A stretch of DNA of 64,000 nt from Bacteroides acidifaciens (GCF_024623065.1 NZ_JANJZR010000010.1:28376-92375), one strand, 5' to 3'. Counted from the stretch's first letter, positions 43,323 to 52,236 are shown. Notes: a model not told the origin generated them from the letters alone. Numbers and translations: made by a program.

Positions 43323-43359
43323 GATTATGACACCATACCATTGACATGATGTCATAATC
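43323..43359. terminator. hairpin after the DUF3791/DUF3990 cassette
   Basis: GATTATGACA pairs with TGTCATAATC (10 bp). It lacks a T-run, so it may stabilise the 3' end or be a bidirectional signal shared with xylE. Confidence 0.45.
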
Positions 43360-43383
43360 TTGATGAAATTACACTAACCTAAT

Positions 43384-44838
43384 TTATTTGTTTTTCTTCC
43401 AAAGCTTGCTCATATCTTCCAGTGTCTTGCCTTTCGTTTCGGGCACCCAACGCCAAACGAAGATGGCGGCAGCTACACAGATAATTCCATAAAGGCTGTA
43501 TGCGAACATCGGACTGAAATCGTACAATGCCGGGAAAGTGGAAGATATAATATAATTAAATATCCATTGGAAAGCTACAGCGATGGCAACTGCCTTGCCA
43601 CGAATTGTATTCGGGAAGATTTCCGAAATCAATACCCAGCAAATCGGTCCCCAAGACATCATAAAGAATGCGGCATATACGATAACCGAAACTACCGGAA
43701 AGATTCCCTTTATAGCCATGCTATCACACATTGCTACCGCAAATGCCCCTACTGCCATACCGATAGAACCGATAATCAATAGCGGTTTACGTCCGAAGCG
43801 GTCTACTGTAAAGATAGCAACCAATGTGAAAATGATGTTTACGATACCCATAATAACCGTTTGCATCATACCGCCACCTTCTGCGCCTGCATTTTCAAAA
43901 ATGCGCGGAGCATAATAAAGTACCGCATTAATGCCGATAGCCTGTTGGAATACGGAAAGAAGAATACCGATAACAATTACTGCCACTCCATAAGTAAAGA
44001 GTTTTTCTGTCTTTTCGTGAGCAGTAGCCTTGATATCATTAAGGATTTCCTGAGCTTTTGCTTTACCATTAATTTTTTCCAAAATAGAAAAGGCTTTTTC
44101 TTCCTGTTGTACCAATACCAAATAACGGGGAGTTTTCGGCACGAAGAACAATAACAAGCCAAAAAATGCAGCAGGAAAAGCTTCCGAACCAAACATATAG
44201 CGCCATCCTTCTTGTACAGTCCACATATCAGACTCAGAACTTACTGATAAAACACCGGCAGCATCTTTCAGAATAACAGGATTCTGATGGTCGCCCATAA
44301 TCAGGTAATTCACAAAGTACACCACCAGCATACCGAAGATAATGGCAAACTGGTTGCACGAAACAAGTGTTCCGCGAATGTTGGAAGGGGCTATTTCCGC
44401 GATATACATCGGACAAACGGCAGATGCCAGTCCGACGCCGATACCGCCTAAGACACGATAAAGATTAAACGTAATCAGCAAGTCCATATTTGGTTTTCCG
44501 TATTCGAAGAACAAAACCTCAGGATAATAAGAACCTAATGCTGAAAGGAAAAAAAGTACAGCGGCAAGCCTCAACGAATTACGGCGTCCCATACGGGAAG
44601 CGAAAATACCGGAGAGCGCACCACCAAGTACGCAACCTATCAATGCACTGGAAGAAGTGATTCCATGCATTACTTTGTTATATTGGAAATCAGAGGCTGA
44701 AAGAAAAAAAGCTTCCAATCCTTTTTCTGCTCCGGAGATAACTGCCGTGTCATAACCGAAAAACAGTCCGCCCAGGATAGCAACGGATGTGATGGAATAC
44801 AAATAGAGTTTGCTTCCTTCGTTCGTTGTATTGTTCAT
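43384..44838 (-). CDS. xylE: D-xylose:H+ symporter, MFS sugar porter family
   Basis: XylE imports xylose. From the ATG at 44838 it is 484 aa with about 12 membrane segments and the sugar-porter signatures GFFGYDTAV-like LFFGYDTAV, DRFGRKPLLIIGS and VPETKGKTLEDM near the C-terminus. The longer frame adds 27 residues that look like intergenic sequence. It is the last gene of the xylBAE group; a terminator-like hairpin after xylA should lower its expression relative to the enzymes. Confidence 0.93.
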   Translation of the reverse strand: MNNTTNEGSKLYLYSITSVAILGGLFFGYDTAVISGAEKGLEAFFLSASDFQYNKVMHGITSSSALIGCVLGGALSGIFASRMGRRNSLRLAAVLFFLSALGSYYPEVLFFEYGKPNMDLLITFNLYRVLGGIGVGLASAVCPMYIAEIAPSNIRGTLVSCNQFAIIFGMLVVYFVNYLIMGDHQNPVILKDAAGVLSVSSESDMWTVQEGWRYMFGSEAFPAAFFGLLLFFVPKTPRYLVLVQQEEKAFSILEKINGKAKAQEILNDIKATAHEKTEKLFTYGVAVIVIGILLSVFQQAIGINAVLYYAPRIFENAGAEGGGMMQTVIMGIVNIIFTLVAIFTVDRFGRKPLLIIGSIGMAVGAFAVAMCDSMAIKGIFPVVSVIVYAAFFMMSWGPICWVLISEIFPNTIRGKAVAIAVAFQWIFNYIISSTFPALYDFSPMFAYSLYGIICVAAAIFVWRWVPETKGKTLEDMSKLWKKNK

Positions 44839-44892
44839 AGTTTCTTTAAGTTGGATAAAGTAGTGTGTAGTAGTTGGATTAGATATAAAAAG

Positions 44893-44933
44893 AAGGTGAT
44901 AAAGCAGCAGTTCAACCACTGCTTTACCACCTT
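44893..44933 (-). terminator. terminator or attenuator between xylA and xylE
   Basis: AAGGTGGTAAAGCAG pairs with CTGCTTTATCACCTT on the minus strand, followed by CTTTTT. Positioned after xylA, it would allow partial read-through to xylE. Confidence 0.75.
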
Positions 44934-44948
44934 AATGTTAGATTTTAA

Positions 44949-46265
44949 TTAGCAATACATATTCAGAATTGCTTCATAAAGTTCTTGCTTGCCGCTAGTC
45001 TGCTTCGGTTCACCGTTTGCTTTTGCATAAGCAACTACATCTTCCAAAGTCAACTTGCCATCTTCAAATTCTTTACCTTTACCGCTATCAAATGAAGCGT
45101 AACGGTCGGCCAGCATTTTCTTGTATGGGGATTCGTTCAGCAGAGCAGCTGCGCTTTCCAATGCACGAGCCATAGCGTCCATACCTGCGATGTGAGCGAT
45201 GAAGATATCTTCCAGGTCGGTAGAGTTACGACGAGTCTTAGCGTCGAAGTTTGTTCCACCGTTACCCAAGCCGCCGTTGCGGATAATTTGCATCATAGCC
45301 TGAGTCAGTTCGTAGTTGTCAATCGGGAATTGGTCTGTATCCCAACCATTCTGATAATCACCACGGTTAGCGTCGATAGAACCCAACATACCGTTGTCTA
45401 CTGCTACTGCCAATTCGTGTTCGAAAGTGTGGCCAGCCAAAGTTGCGTGGTTTACTTCAATGTTCACTTTGAAATCTTTATCCAAGCCATGAGCTTTCAG
45501 GAATCCGATTACCGTTTCTGTATCTACATCATACTGATGTTTTGTCGGTTCCATCGGTTTCGGTTCAATCAGGAAAGTACCTTTGAAACCACGGGCACGA
45601 GCATAATCACGAGCGATGGTCAGCATTTTTGCCAAGTGTTCTTTTTCACGTTTCTGATCTGTATTCAGAAGAGACATATAGCCTTCACGGCCACCCCAGA
45701 ATACATAGTTCTGACCACCCAGTTCGATCGTTGCATCGATTGCGTTCTTAATCTGAACAGCAGCACGAGCTACTACGTCAAAATCAGGGTTAGTAGCAGC
45801 ACCGTTCATATAACGTGCATGGCCAAATACGTTGGCAGTACCCCACAACAGTTTGATGCCAGTTTCAGCTTGTTTCTGTTTTGCGTATGCTACGATTTCT
45901 TTCAGGTTAGCTTCGTATTCTTCGATGCTTGCACCTTCAGAAACCAAGTCTACATCGTGGAAACAGTAGTATTCGATACCCATTTTCTGCATGAATTCGA
46001 AACCTGCGTCCATTTTATCTTTTGCAGCCTGAACTGCGTCAGCATTACCATTCCAAGGGAATTGCTTTGTTCCGCCACCGAATTGGTCGCCACCTTCAGC
46101 ACACAAAGTATGCCACCATGCCATAGCGAATCTCAACCAATCTTTCATCTTCTTACCGTTGATAACCTTTTCAGCATCGTAGTAACGGAATGCCATCGGA
46201 TTCTTACTATCTTTACCTTCGAACTTAATCTTTTCAATTCCCGGGAAAAATTCTTTTGTTGCCAT
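44949..46265 (-). CDS. xylA: xylose isomerase
   Basis: XylA converts D-xylose to D-xylulose. The 438-aa length is that of class II enzymes. Signatures include YYCFHDVDL with the catalytic His, [30 protein letters not shown] (metal ligand Glu), [15 protein letters not shown] and GSIDANRGD. It lies 42 nt after xylB and precedes xylE. Position and strand indicate an xylBA(E) transcript. Confidence 0.98.
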   Translation of the reverse strand: MATKEFFPGIEKIKFEGKDSKNPMAFRYYDAEKVINGKKMKDWLRFAMAWWHTLCAEGGDQFGGGTKQFPWNGNADAVQAAKDKMDAGFEFMQKMGIEYYCFHDVDLVSEGASIEEYEANLKEIVAYAKQKQAETGIKLLWGTANVFGHARYMNGAATNPDFDVVARAAVQIKNAIDATIELGGQNYVFWGGREGYMSLLNTDQKREKEHLAKMLTIARDYARARGFKGTFLIEPKPMEPTKHQYDVDTETVIGFLKAHGLDKDFKVNIEVNHATLAGHTFEHELAVAVDNGMLGSIDANRGDYQNGWDTDQFPIDNYELTQAMMQIIRNGGLGNGGTNFDAKTRRNSTDLEDIFIAHIAGMDAMARALESAAALLNESPYKKMLADRYASFDSGKGKEFEDGKLTLEDVVAYAKANGEPKQTSGKQELYEAILNMYC

Positions 46266-46307
46266 AATTCTTTTATTTTTTAAAATGGTTATTATTTAAA
46301 TTGTTAA

Positions 46308-47831
46308 TTATTTATCTGAAGAAAGAACCGGAGCCGGTATCTTGCCTGCCATTGATTTTTCAAGGCGATATTTCCATTTGGCATACGCGTCAGCATATTC
46401 CTGACGTTTTGCCACATTAGGTTCAATCACATCCAGTTTGTCGAGTGTAGCAAACGCCTCGTTATTATCCTTGTAGATACCTGCACCGATGCCCGCACCT
46501 TTCGCAGCGCCTACGGAACCATCCGTATCGTAAAGCTCGATAGTGGCTCCCGTCACTCCCGCCAGAGTATCGCGGAAGATAGAACTCAAGAACATATTAG
46601 CGTGTCCGGCATGAATCATCTTCACAGGAATTCCCATTTGCTCCATGATATCAATGCCATATTTAAAAGAGAATACAATACCTTCTTGGGCGGCACGAAT
46701 AATATGATGCTTGCCATGCGTATTAAAATCCAGTCCACGGATACTGCAACCGATTTCTTTATTGTTCAGCATACGTTCGGCACCGTTGCCAAAGGGCAGG
46801 ATACTGATTCCCGCACTGCCGATAGGAGCTTTGGAAGCCAATACATTCATTTCATTATAAGATATTCCTTCGGGAGCAATGTTGCGTTTCACCCATGAAT
46901 TGAGAATACCCGTTCCGTTGATGCAAAGCAATACTCCCAAACGTGTCTGATCTATGGTATGATTGACATGTGCAAAGGTATTGACGCGTGACTGCGGATC
47001 ATAGTTCACTTCACCGTTCACGCCATAAACCACTCCCGATGTTCCTGCCGTAGAAGCAATCTCTCCCGGATTAAACACATTCAGGGAAAGGGCATTGTTA
47101 GGCTGGTCGCCTGCACGATAGGTAATCGGTGTCCCTTCTTTCAGTCCAAGCTCTTTGGCAGCTATTGCATTTACACGTCCTTGTTCTGCAAATGTCGGCT
47201 TAATATCTGCAATCAAAGAAGAATCAAATCCGTAATAATCCATTAAGAAATCAGCCACCCGGTTGTTCTTGAAATCCCAGAACATACCTTCCGAAAGTCC
47301 GGAAACAGTTGTGCAGATTTCTCCACTCAACTTCATGGCAATATAATCGCCCGGCAGCATTATCTTATCAATCTGCTCATAGATGGCAGGTTCGTTTTCT
47401 TTAATCCACGCCAACTTGGAAGCGGTAAAGTTTCCCGGTGAGTTCAACAGATGAGAAAGACATCTCTCCTCCCCGATTGTCTCAAACGCTTTCTGACCGT
47501 ATGGCACCGCACGGGAGTCACACCAAATGATAGCAGGACGCAATACATGCTGGTTCTTATCAACACAAACCAATCCGTGCATCTGATAAGAGATACCGAT
47601 GGCTTTAATTTCGGCGGCACTCACTCCGGATTCGGTCATAATAGCCTGTGTGGACAACTTTAAGTTTTCCCACCAACTCTCCGGATCTTGTTCCGCCCAT
47701 CCGGGATTCACTGCAATAATATTCGCTTCTGTTTTCGGAAAAAATGCCGAGGATACACATTTACCAGTCTCCGCATTTACCAAACTCGCTTTTACAGACG
47801 AGCTACCTATGTCATAACCTAATAGAAACAT
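46308..47831 (-). CDS. xylB: xylulokinase, FGGY family
   Basis: XylB phosphorylates D-xylulose to xylulose 5-phosphate for the pentose phosphate pathway. The 507-aa FGGY kinase has the ATP-binding N-terminus GYDIGSSSVKASLVN, the substrate region GISYQMHGLVCVDKNQ and IIWCDSRAV. The second domain has TAGTSGVVYG and GAAKGAGIGAGI. The context (xylA, xylE, xylR) supports xylulose over other FGGY substrates. The upstream gap to xylR contains AT-rich direct repeats. Confidence 0.95.
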   Translation of the reverse strand: MFLLGYDIGSSSVKASLVNAETGKCVSSAFFPKTEANIIAVNPGWAEQDPESWWENLKLSTQAIMTESGVSAAEIKAIGISYQMHGLVCVDKNQHVLRPAIIWCDSRAVPYGQKAFETIGEERCLSHLLNSPGNFTASKLAWIKENEPAIYEQIDKIMLPGDYIAMKLSGEICTTVSGLSEGMFWDFKNNRVADFLMDYYGFDSSLIADIKPTFAEQGRVNAIAAKELGLKEGTPITYRAGDQPNNALSLNVFNPGEIASTAGTSGVVYGVNGEVNYDPQSRVNTFAHVNHTIDQTRLGVLLCINGTGILNSWVKRNIAPEGISYNEMNVLASKAPIGSAGISILPFGNGAERMLNNKEIGCSIRGLDFNTHGKHHIIRAAQEGIVFSFKYGIDIMEQMGIPVKMIHAGHANMFLSSIFRDTLAGVTGATIELYDTDGSVGAAKGAGIGAGIYKDNNEAFATLDKLDVIEPNVAKRQEYADAYAKWKYRLEKSMAGKIPAPVLSSDK

Positions 47832-47943
47832 AATTTTATTTACGATTAAACGATTTACTATTTACGATTTAACGCTCAATGTCCGACAATTAATGCTTTA
47901 ACATCCAACACCTAATACTTAATACTTGATACTTGAACAGGGT
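47832..47943 (-). repeat. AT-rich direct-repeat leader upstream of xylB
   Basis: Imperfect repeats ACGATTTA/ACGATTAA (about 47842-47873) and a TAATACTTAATACTTGATACTT run (47909-47930 region) fill the gap. I see no clear TAnnTTTG box, so the xylB start of transcription is unclear. Confidence 0.4.
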
Positions 47944-48675
47944 CTACCTCCTTACCTTATTATATATCTTCTTATCAAATTTATAATAACGGGCAGCACG
48001 GTGAGCCACTCCCTGTTGTTTTTCTTCCAAAGGAACTACATATTCCATCATGGCTATTTTTTTATGGAAGTTGCGCACATCTACGGCTTTGTCGTATACC
48101 AACTCAAAAAGAGTCCTTAATTGAGCGGCTGTAAATTTGCGCGGAAGCAGCTCGAACAACATGGAAGGATTGAATTCTACGAACTGACGGATATAAGTCA
48201 TCGCTTCCCGGATAATCAGATTATGGTCGAAAGCCAATGTCTTGACGTCTTTCAAAGCGACCCAGCAAGCTTGGTGATCGTCCAGATTCTTATCCAACGC
48301 GCGGTCTATCTTCACCATCGACAAATATGCAATGGTAACAATACGCTCCACTTTTGACTGCATAGCTCTTTCCAACCAACGTACATCTTTCGGATTACTC
48401 GTTCTGTTTTTAGAACCAAATGCTTTAAACTGTATCAGATTCACATTTTTAAGTCCTGTCAGTTCATACAAAACTCGTTGTGCTGCTTCATCCAAGGCTT
48501 CATCCATATAGATAAGACTTCCGGGAAGTTTCATATCATGATATACTTCCCCATTATCCTCACCTGCACGTTTTACAAGCAACACTTTCAGTTGTTCTCC
48601 GTCAAAACCAATCACTACACAGTCTACTGATATATGATTGTTTGCCAAAGGTGTATTTTTCTGTATATTCTGCAT
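47944..48675 (-). CDS. xylR: XylR, NrtR-type Nudix transcriptional regulator of xylose genes
   Basis: The 243-aa protein joins an N-terminal Nudix-like domain (about 15-150; VDCVVIGFDGEQLKVLLVKR, then LPGSLIYMDEALDEAAQRVLYELTG, a Nudix box that keeps only part of the catalytic Glu pattern) to a C-terminal winged helix (about 165-235; LPRKFTAAQLRTLFELVYD). This is the NrtR/XylR type used in Bacteroides for xylose control. The ATG at 48675 is chosen; the longer frame begins inside the promoter. It lies upstream of xylBAE on the same strand. Confidence 0.92.
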   Translation of the reverse strand: MQNIQKNTPLANNHISVDCVVIGFDGEQLKVLLVKRAGEDNGEVYHDMKLPGSLIYMDEALDEAAQRVLYELTGLKNVNLIQFKAFGSKNRTSNPKDVRWLERAMQSKVERIVTIAYLSMVKIDRALDKNLDDHQACWVALKDVKTLAFDHNLIIREAMTYIRQFVEFNPSMLFELLPRKFTAAQLRTLFELVYDKAVDVRNFHKKIAMMEYVVPLEEKQQGVAHRAARYYKFDKKIYNKVRR

Positions 48676-48696
48676 ATCTTTTTCTTTAAGACGATG

Positions 48697-48728
48697 CAAA
48701 TATAGAGGCTAAAAACCATCAAAACAAA
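48697..48728 (-). promoter_or_regulatory. consensus promoter of xylR (TTTG-N20-TATATTTG)
   Basis: On the minus strand TTTG (48725-48728) lies 20 nt upstream of TATATTTG (48697-48704). Confidence 0.75.
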
Positions 48729-48856
48729 ATAAGAATTATGCTATAAAACATTGTTTTTCATCGAAATACATATCATACATCATACAATATGAATAGTTAG
48801 TGTTATCTTACGAATTACAATATGTATTTTAGTATTTCCACGAGTGGATAATTTTA

Positions 48857-48969
48857 TAAAGTACAAAAACCGGACGGACGCTTTATTATCAGTACTTTTC
48901 ATATAAATTCCACTAAACGGAAACAAAGATACTTATTGTACTTTAAACGATATGTCATTTTGTACCTTA
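48857..48969. promoter_or_regulatory. three TTGTACTTTA repeats, candidate operators
   Basis: TTGTACTTTA occurs on the minus strand at 48857-48866 and on the plus strand at 48936-48945, and with one mismatch at 48960-48969, where it overlaps the thiD -33 box. They could bind XylR or a thiamine regulator; this is inference. Confidence 0.45.
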
Positions 48970-48990
48970 TCGTTTTTTATTCTATCTTTG
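48959..48990 (+). promoter_or_regulatory. consensus promoter of thiD (TTTG-N20-TATCTTTG)
   Basis: TTTG (48959-48962) is 20 nt before TATCTTTG (48983-48990); the ATG is 25 nt further. No TPP riboswitch is visible. Confidence 0.78.
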
Positions 48991-49015
48991 CAGAGTAAAT
49001 ATTAAAAAATCTAAA

Positions 49016-49852
49016 ATGGAACATCATCCAGTCATTTTATCCATTGCCGGCTCCGATTGTTCGGGAGGCGCAGGTATTCAGGCAGACATAAAAACAATCT
49101 CGGCTTTAGGCGGATATGCGGCATCGGCCATCACCGCAGTCACCGTACAAAACACATTGGGAGTACGCACCATGCAAGCTATGTCCCCTGAAATTGTCCG
49201 CGGGCAGATAGAGGCTGTGATGGAAGACCTCCAACCTGTCGCAATAAAGATAGGCATGGTACATGATATTCAGATTGTCCGTGTCATTTCCGATTGTCTG
49301 AAAAAGTACAGACCGGAATATGTCGTGTACGACCCAGTAATGGTATCTACCAGCGGGCGAAAGCTAATGACGGACGAAACCATCGAAGAGATAAAGAAAG
49401 AGTTGCTGCCACTTGCCACCTTAATTACGCCTAATATAGACGAAGCCACCGTGCTCACGGGCAAAAGTATCCATAATATCCGGGAAATGCAGGAAGCAGC
49501 TGAAATATTGACGGATAATTTCCATACCAGCCTTTTAATAAAAGGCGGTCATTTGGAAGGAGACGACATGTGCGACCTCCTACATACTGCCGACTCCATA
49601 TACCATATATATAAAGAGAAAAAGATAGAAAGCCGTAATCTGCACGGAACGGGCTGTACCCTCTCCTCTGCTATCGCCACCTGTCTGGCCAAAGGCTATC
49701 CCATGCAAGAATCCATCCGGCATGCCAAGAATTATATCACTCAGGCTATCATTGCAGGAAAGGACTTGCATATCGGTCACGGCAACGGTCCGTTATGGCA
49801 TTTTCCCGCCCCCATTGCGCAAATGTGTACATTTTGTGCGGTCGTATCATAA
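49016..49852 (+). CDS. thiD: hydroxymethylpyrimidine/phosphomethylpyrimidine kinase
   Basis: ThiD phosphorylates HMP and HMP-P in thiamine synthesis. The 278-aa ribokinase-fold protein has SIAGSDCSGGAGIQADIKT (residues 8-26), YDPVMVSTSGRKLM, the anion-hole motif GTGCTLSSAIATCLA and IKGGHLEGDD. A pyridoxal kinase is a near relative, but these motifs favour ThiD. No other thi genes are adjacent. It is monocistronic, with its 3' end running into the fabD promoter. Confidence 0.93.
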   Translation: MEHHPVILSIAGSDCSGGAGIQADIKTISALGGYAASAITAVTVQNTLGVRTMQAMSPEIVRGQIEAVMEDLQPVAIKIGMVHDIQIVRVISDCLKKYRPEYVVYDPVMVSTSGRKLMTDETIEEIKKELLPLATLITPNIDEATVLTGKSIHNIREMQEAAEILTDNFHTSLLIKGGHLEGDDMCDLLHTADSIYHIYKEKKIESRNLHGTGCTLSSAIATCLAKGYPMQESIRHAKNYITQAIIAGKDLHIGHGNGPLWHFPAPIAQMCTFCAVVS

Positions 49853-49859
49853 AAATACG

Positions 49860-49867
49860 TAACTTTG
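49860..49867 (+). promoter_or_regulatory. promoter -7 element (TAACTTTG) for fabD
   Basis: The box matches TAnnTTTG, 35 nt before the fabD ATG. A longer fabD frame would start upstream of it and is rejected. Confidence 0.6.
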
Positions 49868-49902
49868 CACCCGCAATTAAAAATCAATTAAATAATAAAA
49901 AT

Positions 49903-50790
49903 ATGAAAGCATTTGTATTTCCCGGTCAAGGCGCCCAATTCGTGGGAATGGGTAAAGACCTGTATGAAAACTCAGCTTTAGCAAAAGAATTGTTTGAAAA
50001 AGCAAATGATATCCTTGGATATCGCATTACAGATATCATGTTCAACGGCACAGACGAAGACCTTCGTCAGACAAAAGTGACTCAACCTGCCGTTTTCCTT
50101 CATTCCGTTATCTCTGCCCTTTGCATGGGCGACGACTTCCAGCCGGAAATGACTGCCGGCCACTCACTTGGTGAGTTCTCCGCTTTGGTAGCTGCCGGAG
50201 CCTTGAGTTTTGAGGATGGATTGAAACTTGTGTATGCACGTGCAATGGCTATGCAGAAGGCTTGCGAAGCGACTCCTTCCACCATGGCTGCCATCATCGC
50301 ACTGCCGGATGAGAAAGTAGAAGAAATCTGTGCAGCAGTAAATGCAGAAGGTGAAGTTTGCGTACCTGCCAACTACAACTGCCCGGGACAAATCGTTATC
50401 TCCGGCTCTGTGCCGGGCATCGAAAAGGCTTGCGAACTGATGAAAGCTGCCGGAGCCAAACGTGCCCTTCCGTTGAAAGTGGGCGGTGCTTTCCACTCTC
50501 CGGTGATGGATCCTGCTAAAGTAGAACTGGAAGCTGCCATCAAGGCAACAGAAATTCATACTCCCAAATGTCCGGTATATCAGAATGTGGATGCTCTTCC
50601 TCATACCGACCCTGCAGAAATCAAAAAGAACCTGGTTGCTCAATTGACTGCTTCCGTACGTTGGACACAATCAGTAAAGAATATGGTTGCCGACGGCGCT
50701 ACTGATTTTACAGAATGTGGTCCGGGTGCCGTACTTCAAGGATTGATCAAAAAGATTGACGGTACTGTCAATGCTCACGGTATTGCATAA
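49903..50790 (+). CDS. fabD: malonyl-CoA:ACP transacylase
   Basis: FabD transfers malonate from CoA to acyl carrier protein for fatty-acid synthesis. From the ATG at 49903 it is 295 aa and starts with the classical MKAFVFPGQGAQFVGMG. The nucleophile Ser88 lies in GHSLGEFSAL, and His198 in GGAFHSPVM completes the catalytic dyad. The QPAVFLHS and CGPGAVLQGLIKK motifs fit. It is monocistronic, with a strong terminator. Confidence 0.96.
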   Translation: MKAFVFPGQGAQFVGMGKDLYENSALAKELFEKANDILGYRITDIMFNGTDEDLRQTKVTQPAVFLHSVISALCMGDDFQPEMTAGHSLGEFSALVAAGALSFEDGLKLVYARAMAMQKACEATPSTMAAIIALPDEKVEEICAAVNAEGEVCVPANYNCPGQIVISGSVPGIEKACELMKAAGAKRALPLKVGGAFHSPVMDPAKVELEAAIKATEIHTPKCPVYQNVDALPHTDPAEIKKNLVAQLTASVRWTQSVKNMVADGATDFTECGPGAVLQGLIKKIDGTVNAHGIA

Positions 50791-50827
50791 ATATCCGTAA
50801 GACAGACTTACTTTTTAAAGGATATAG

Positions 50828-50865
50828 AGTGTGTTGGTAATAGCTGCCAACACACTTTTTATTTT
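50828..50865 (+). terminator. terminator of fabD
   Basis: AGTGTGTTGG pairs with CCAACACACT and is followed by TTTTATTTTC. Confidence 0.92.
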
Positions 50866-51395
50866 CATCCGATACCGTTCTTGGTAAAATGGGGGCTCAA
50901 CCGCGCTGTAATTATGCTTCAATGCAGTCAACAATCACCGGCGGGAGAAAGTTTTCCGACAAGCGCCCCGTTTTGTTAACGGATGCAAACGCAATAGAAG
51001 ATAGTTTGTCCGCATTTTGAAAAACGCAACAAACCATCCATCTATTTACATCATTTAACAATCAAGCATCAAATTCCGCTCCATCCTCGCTTCATGAAGC
51101 ATTCATTTTCGTTTCTTCACGGATATTAAGTAAATATTTATTCAATTTTAGAACGGAGAAGGAACGAAGGTGATACGAAGGTGATACGGAGAAGTGACGA
51201 AAAAGCAGCGGACAAGCGGGGAAAAGACAAAAAAACGGAATCGTGGGGAAGTCTCCGGAAGGAGCTTGTTTTTTCGTTTTTTTATCAGTCCGTTAACCAA
51301 GATTAAGCGTCCGGAGTGAACCGCCGAATGGAAAACCTTGGGCACGGATGTTGCAGAGCCATAACAAATAGCAATCACTATCTATTTATTCAATA
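50866..51395. other. 530-nt non-coding stretch with a plus-strand terminator
   Basis: No supportable gene. It contains a GAAGGTGATAC tandem duplication (about 51163-51188) and a plus-strand terminator-like hairpin (AAGTCTCC/GGAGCTT followed by TTTTTT, about 51249-51278), but no promoter box upstream of it, so a small RNA is not well supported. Confidence 0.4.
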
Positions 51396-51641
51396 TTAGT
51401 TCTTTGGCAATGCTTCTTTCACTACCATTGAACGACCTACATATTCTGCACCGTTCAATTGTTTGATAGCATTGTTAGCTTCTGCATCATCCGGCATTTC
51501 GATAAACGCAAAGCCTTTTGATCTTCTTGTTTCCCGATCTGTGATTAACTTTACTGAAGCAACCGTTCCATACTCTTCCATTACATGTCTCAAATCTGAT
51601 TCCTTAACGTTATAGCTAAGATTTCCAATGTACAAATTCAT
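51396..51641 (-). CDS. RNA-binding protein with a single RRM
   Basis: This 81-aa protein is a complete RNA recognition motif: RNP2 LYIGNL at residues 3-8 and RNP1 KGFAFIEM near residue 43, with the alternating beta-alpha-beta pattern. Such small RRM proteins are abundant in Bacteroides and act as global post-transcriptional regulators (family knowledge). The ATG at 51641 is chosen over a TTG inside the promoter. The -7 box ends only 6 nt before the ATG, so the mRNA may be leaderless from this promoter. Confidence 0.93.
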   Translation of the reverse strand: MNLYIGNLSYNVKESDLRHVMEEYGTVASVKLITDRETRRSKGFAFIEMPDDAEANNAIKQLNGAEYVGRSMVVKEALPKN

Positions 51642-51647
51642 AAAATA

Positions 51648-51655
51648 CAAATATA
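51648..51655 (-). promoter_or_regulatory. promoter -7 element (TATATTTG) for the RRM gene
   Basis: The minus strand reads TATATTTG, with CTTG 17 nt upstream (51673-51676). Confidence 0.5.
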
Positions 51656-51925
51656 AAAAATTAATAATTCAACAAGAAAGTTCTGGGAAGATCTTAATTA
51701 GAGATGGATATGCTCAAATCAATGAGAAGATACACGTAAAAAATCAAATCGTAATAAACCTTTTTATTGTTGTTGGCACAAAGGAAAGCATTATTGGGAG
51801 ATAATGCACTATACCCCCTCCTTTTTCTTTTCTCAAAACATCTTTTTTATGAAAATAGGCCAATACTTAACGCTCTTTCCCTCTATTATCGACTGCTTAT
51901 GATACAGGTTATTTTTGAGTGGTTT
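51656..51925. other. non-coding spacer left of the MITE
   Basis: The 72-codon frame here has no convincing start or domain. A GCATTAT/ATAATGC hairpin lies at 51787-51807; otherwise nothing is recognised. Confidence 0.4.
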
Positions 51926-52163
51926 ATTTCTAAATATTGCTGTCCGGTAAAAAACGACAAAATCATATATTCTCTACAAATATAATAAGTTACACCTGTT
52001 TTACGAAAAAGGGCTTGTCATTTGAGGCGATGTGAAATTGGTAGCATTAAGCATCAAAAAGCCCTTAAAAGACATCTATACGAGTCTGTTTCATGCTGTA
52101 TGAGATAAAAATAGTCCATTTCCTATCATGTCAAAGTTTTACCGGACAGCAATAATTTCTAAA
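51926..52163. mobile_element. MITE, 220 bp, with 9-bp target duplication
   Basis: Perfect 18-bp terminal inverted repeats (51935-51952 and 52137-52154; TATTGCTGTCCGGTAAAA) bound a 220-bp segment. The segment is flanked exactly by the direct repeat ATTTCTAAA (51926-51934 and 52155-52163). It encodes no transposase. It contains an internal AAGGGCTT/AAGCCCTT inverted repeat (52009-52016, 52059-52066). The structure is that of a non-autonomous miniature transposable element moved in trans. Confidence 0.88.
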
Positions 52164-52180
52164 ATGTAAAATGAACAAAA

Positions 52181-52218
52181 AAAGAGGCTGAACTCCCTGA
52201 TGTGAAGACAGCCTCTTT
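52181..52218. terminator. terminator of the 84-aa gene
   Basis: AAAGAGGCTG pairs with CAGCCTCTTT; A- and T-rich flanks allow use in either direction. Confidence 0.75.
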
Positions 52219-52236
52219 ATATATCAGTTATTACAA

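Noticed and set aside
45192..46283. 363-codon open frame antisense to xylA
   Set aside because: It is a mirror of the strongly coded, conserved xylose isomerase; its translation is Cys/Phe/Val-rich with no domain, as typical of a complementary-strand shadow.
50866..51395. Small RNA between fabD and the RRM gene
   Set aside because: A terminator-like hairpin exists, but I found no TAnnTTTG box on the plus strand ahead of it.
51767..51985. 72-codon plus-strand frame near the MITE
   Set aside because: It runs into the MITE terminal repeat, has no domain and its composition is that of AT-rich spacer.
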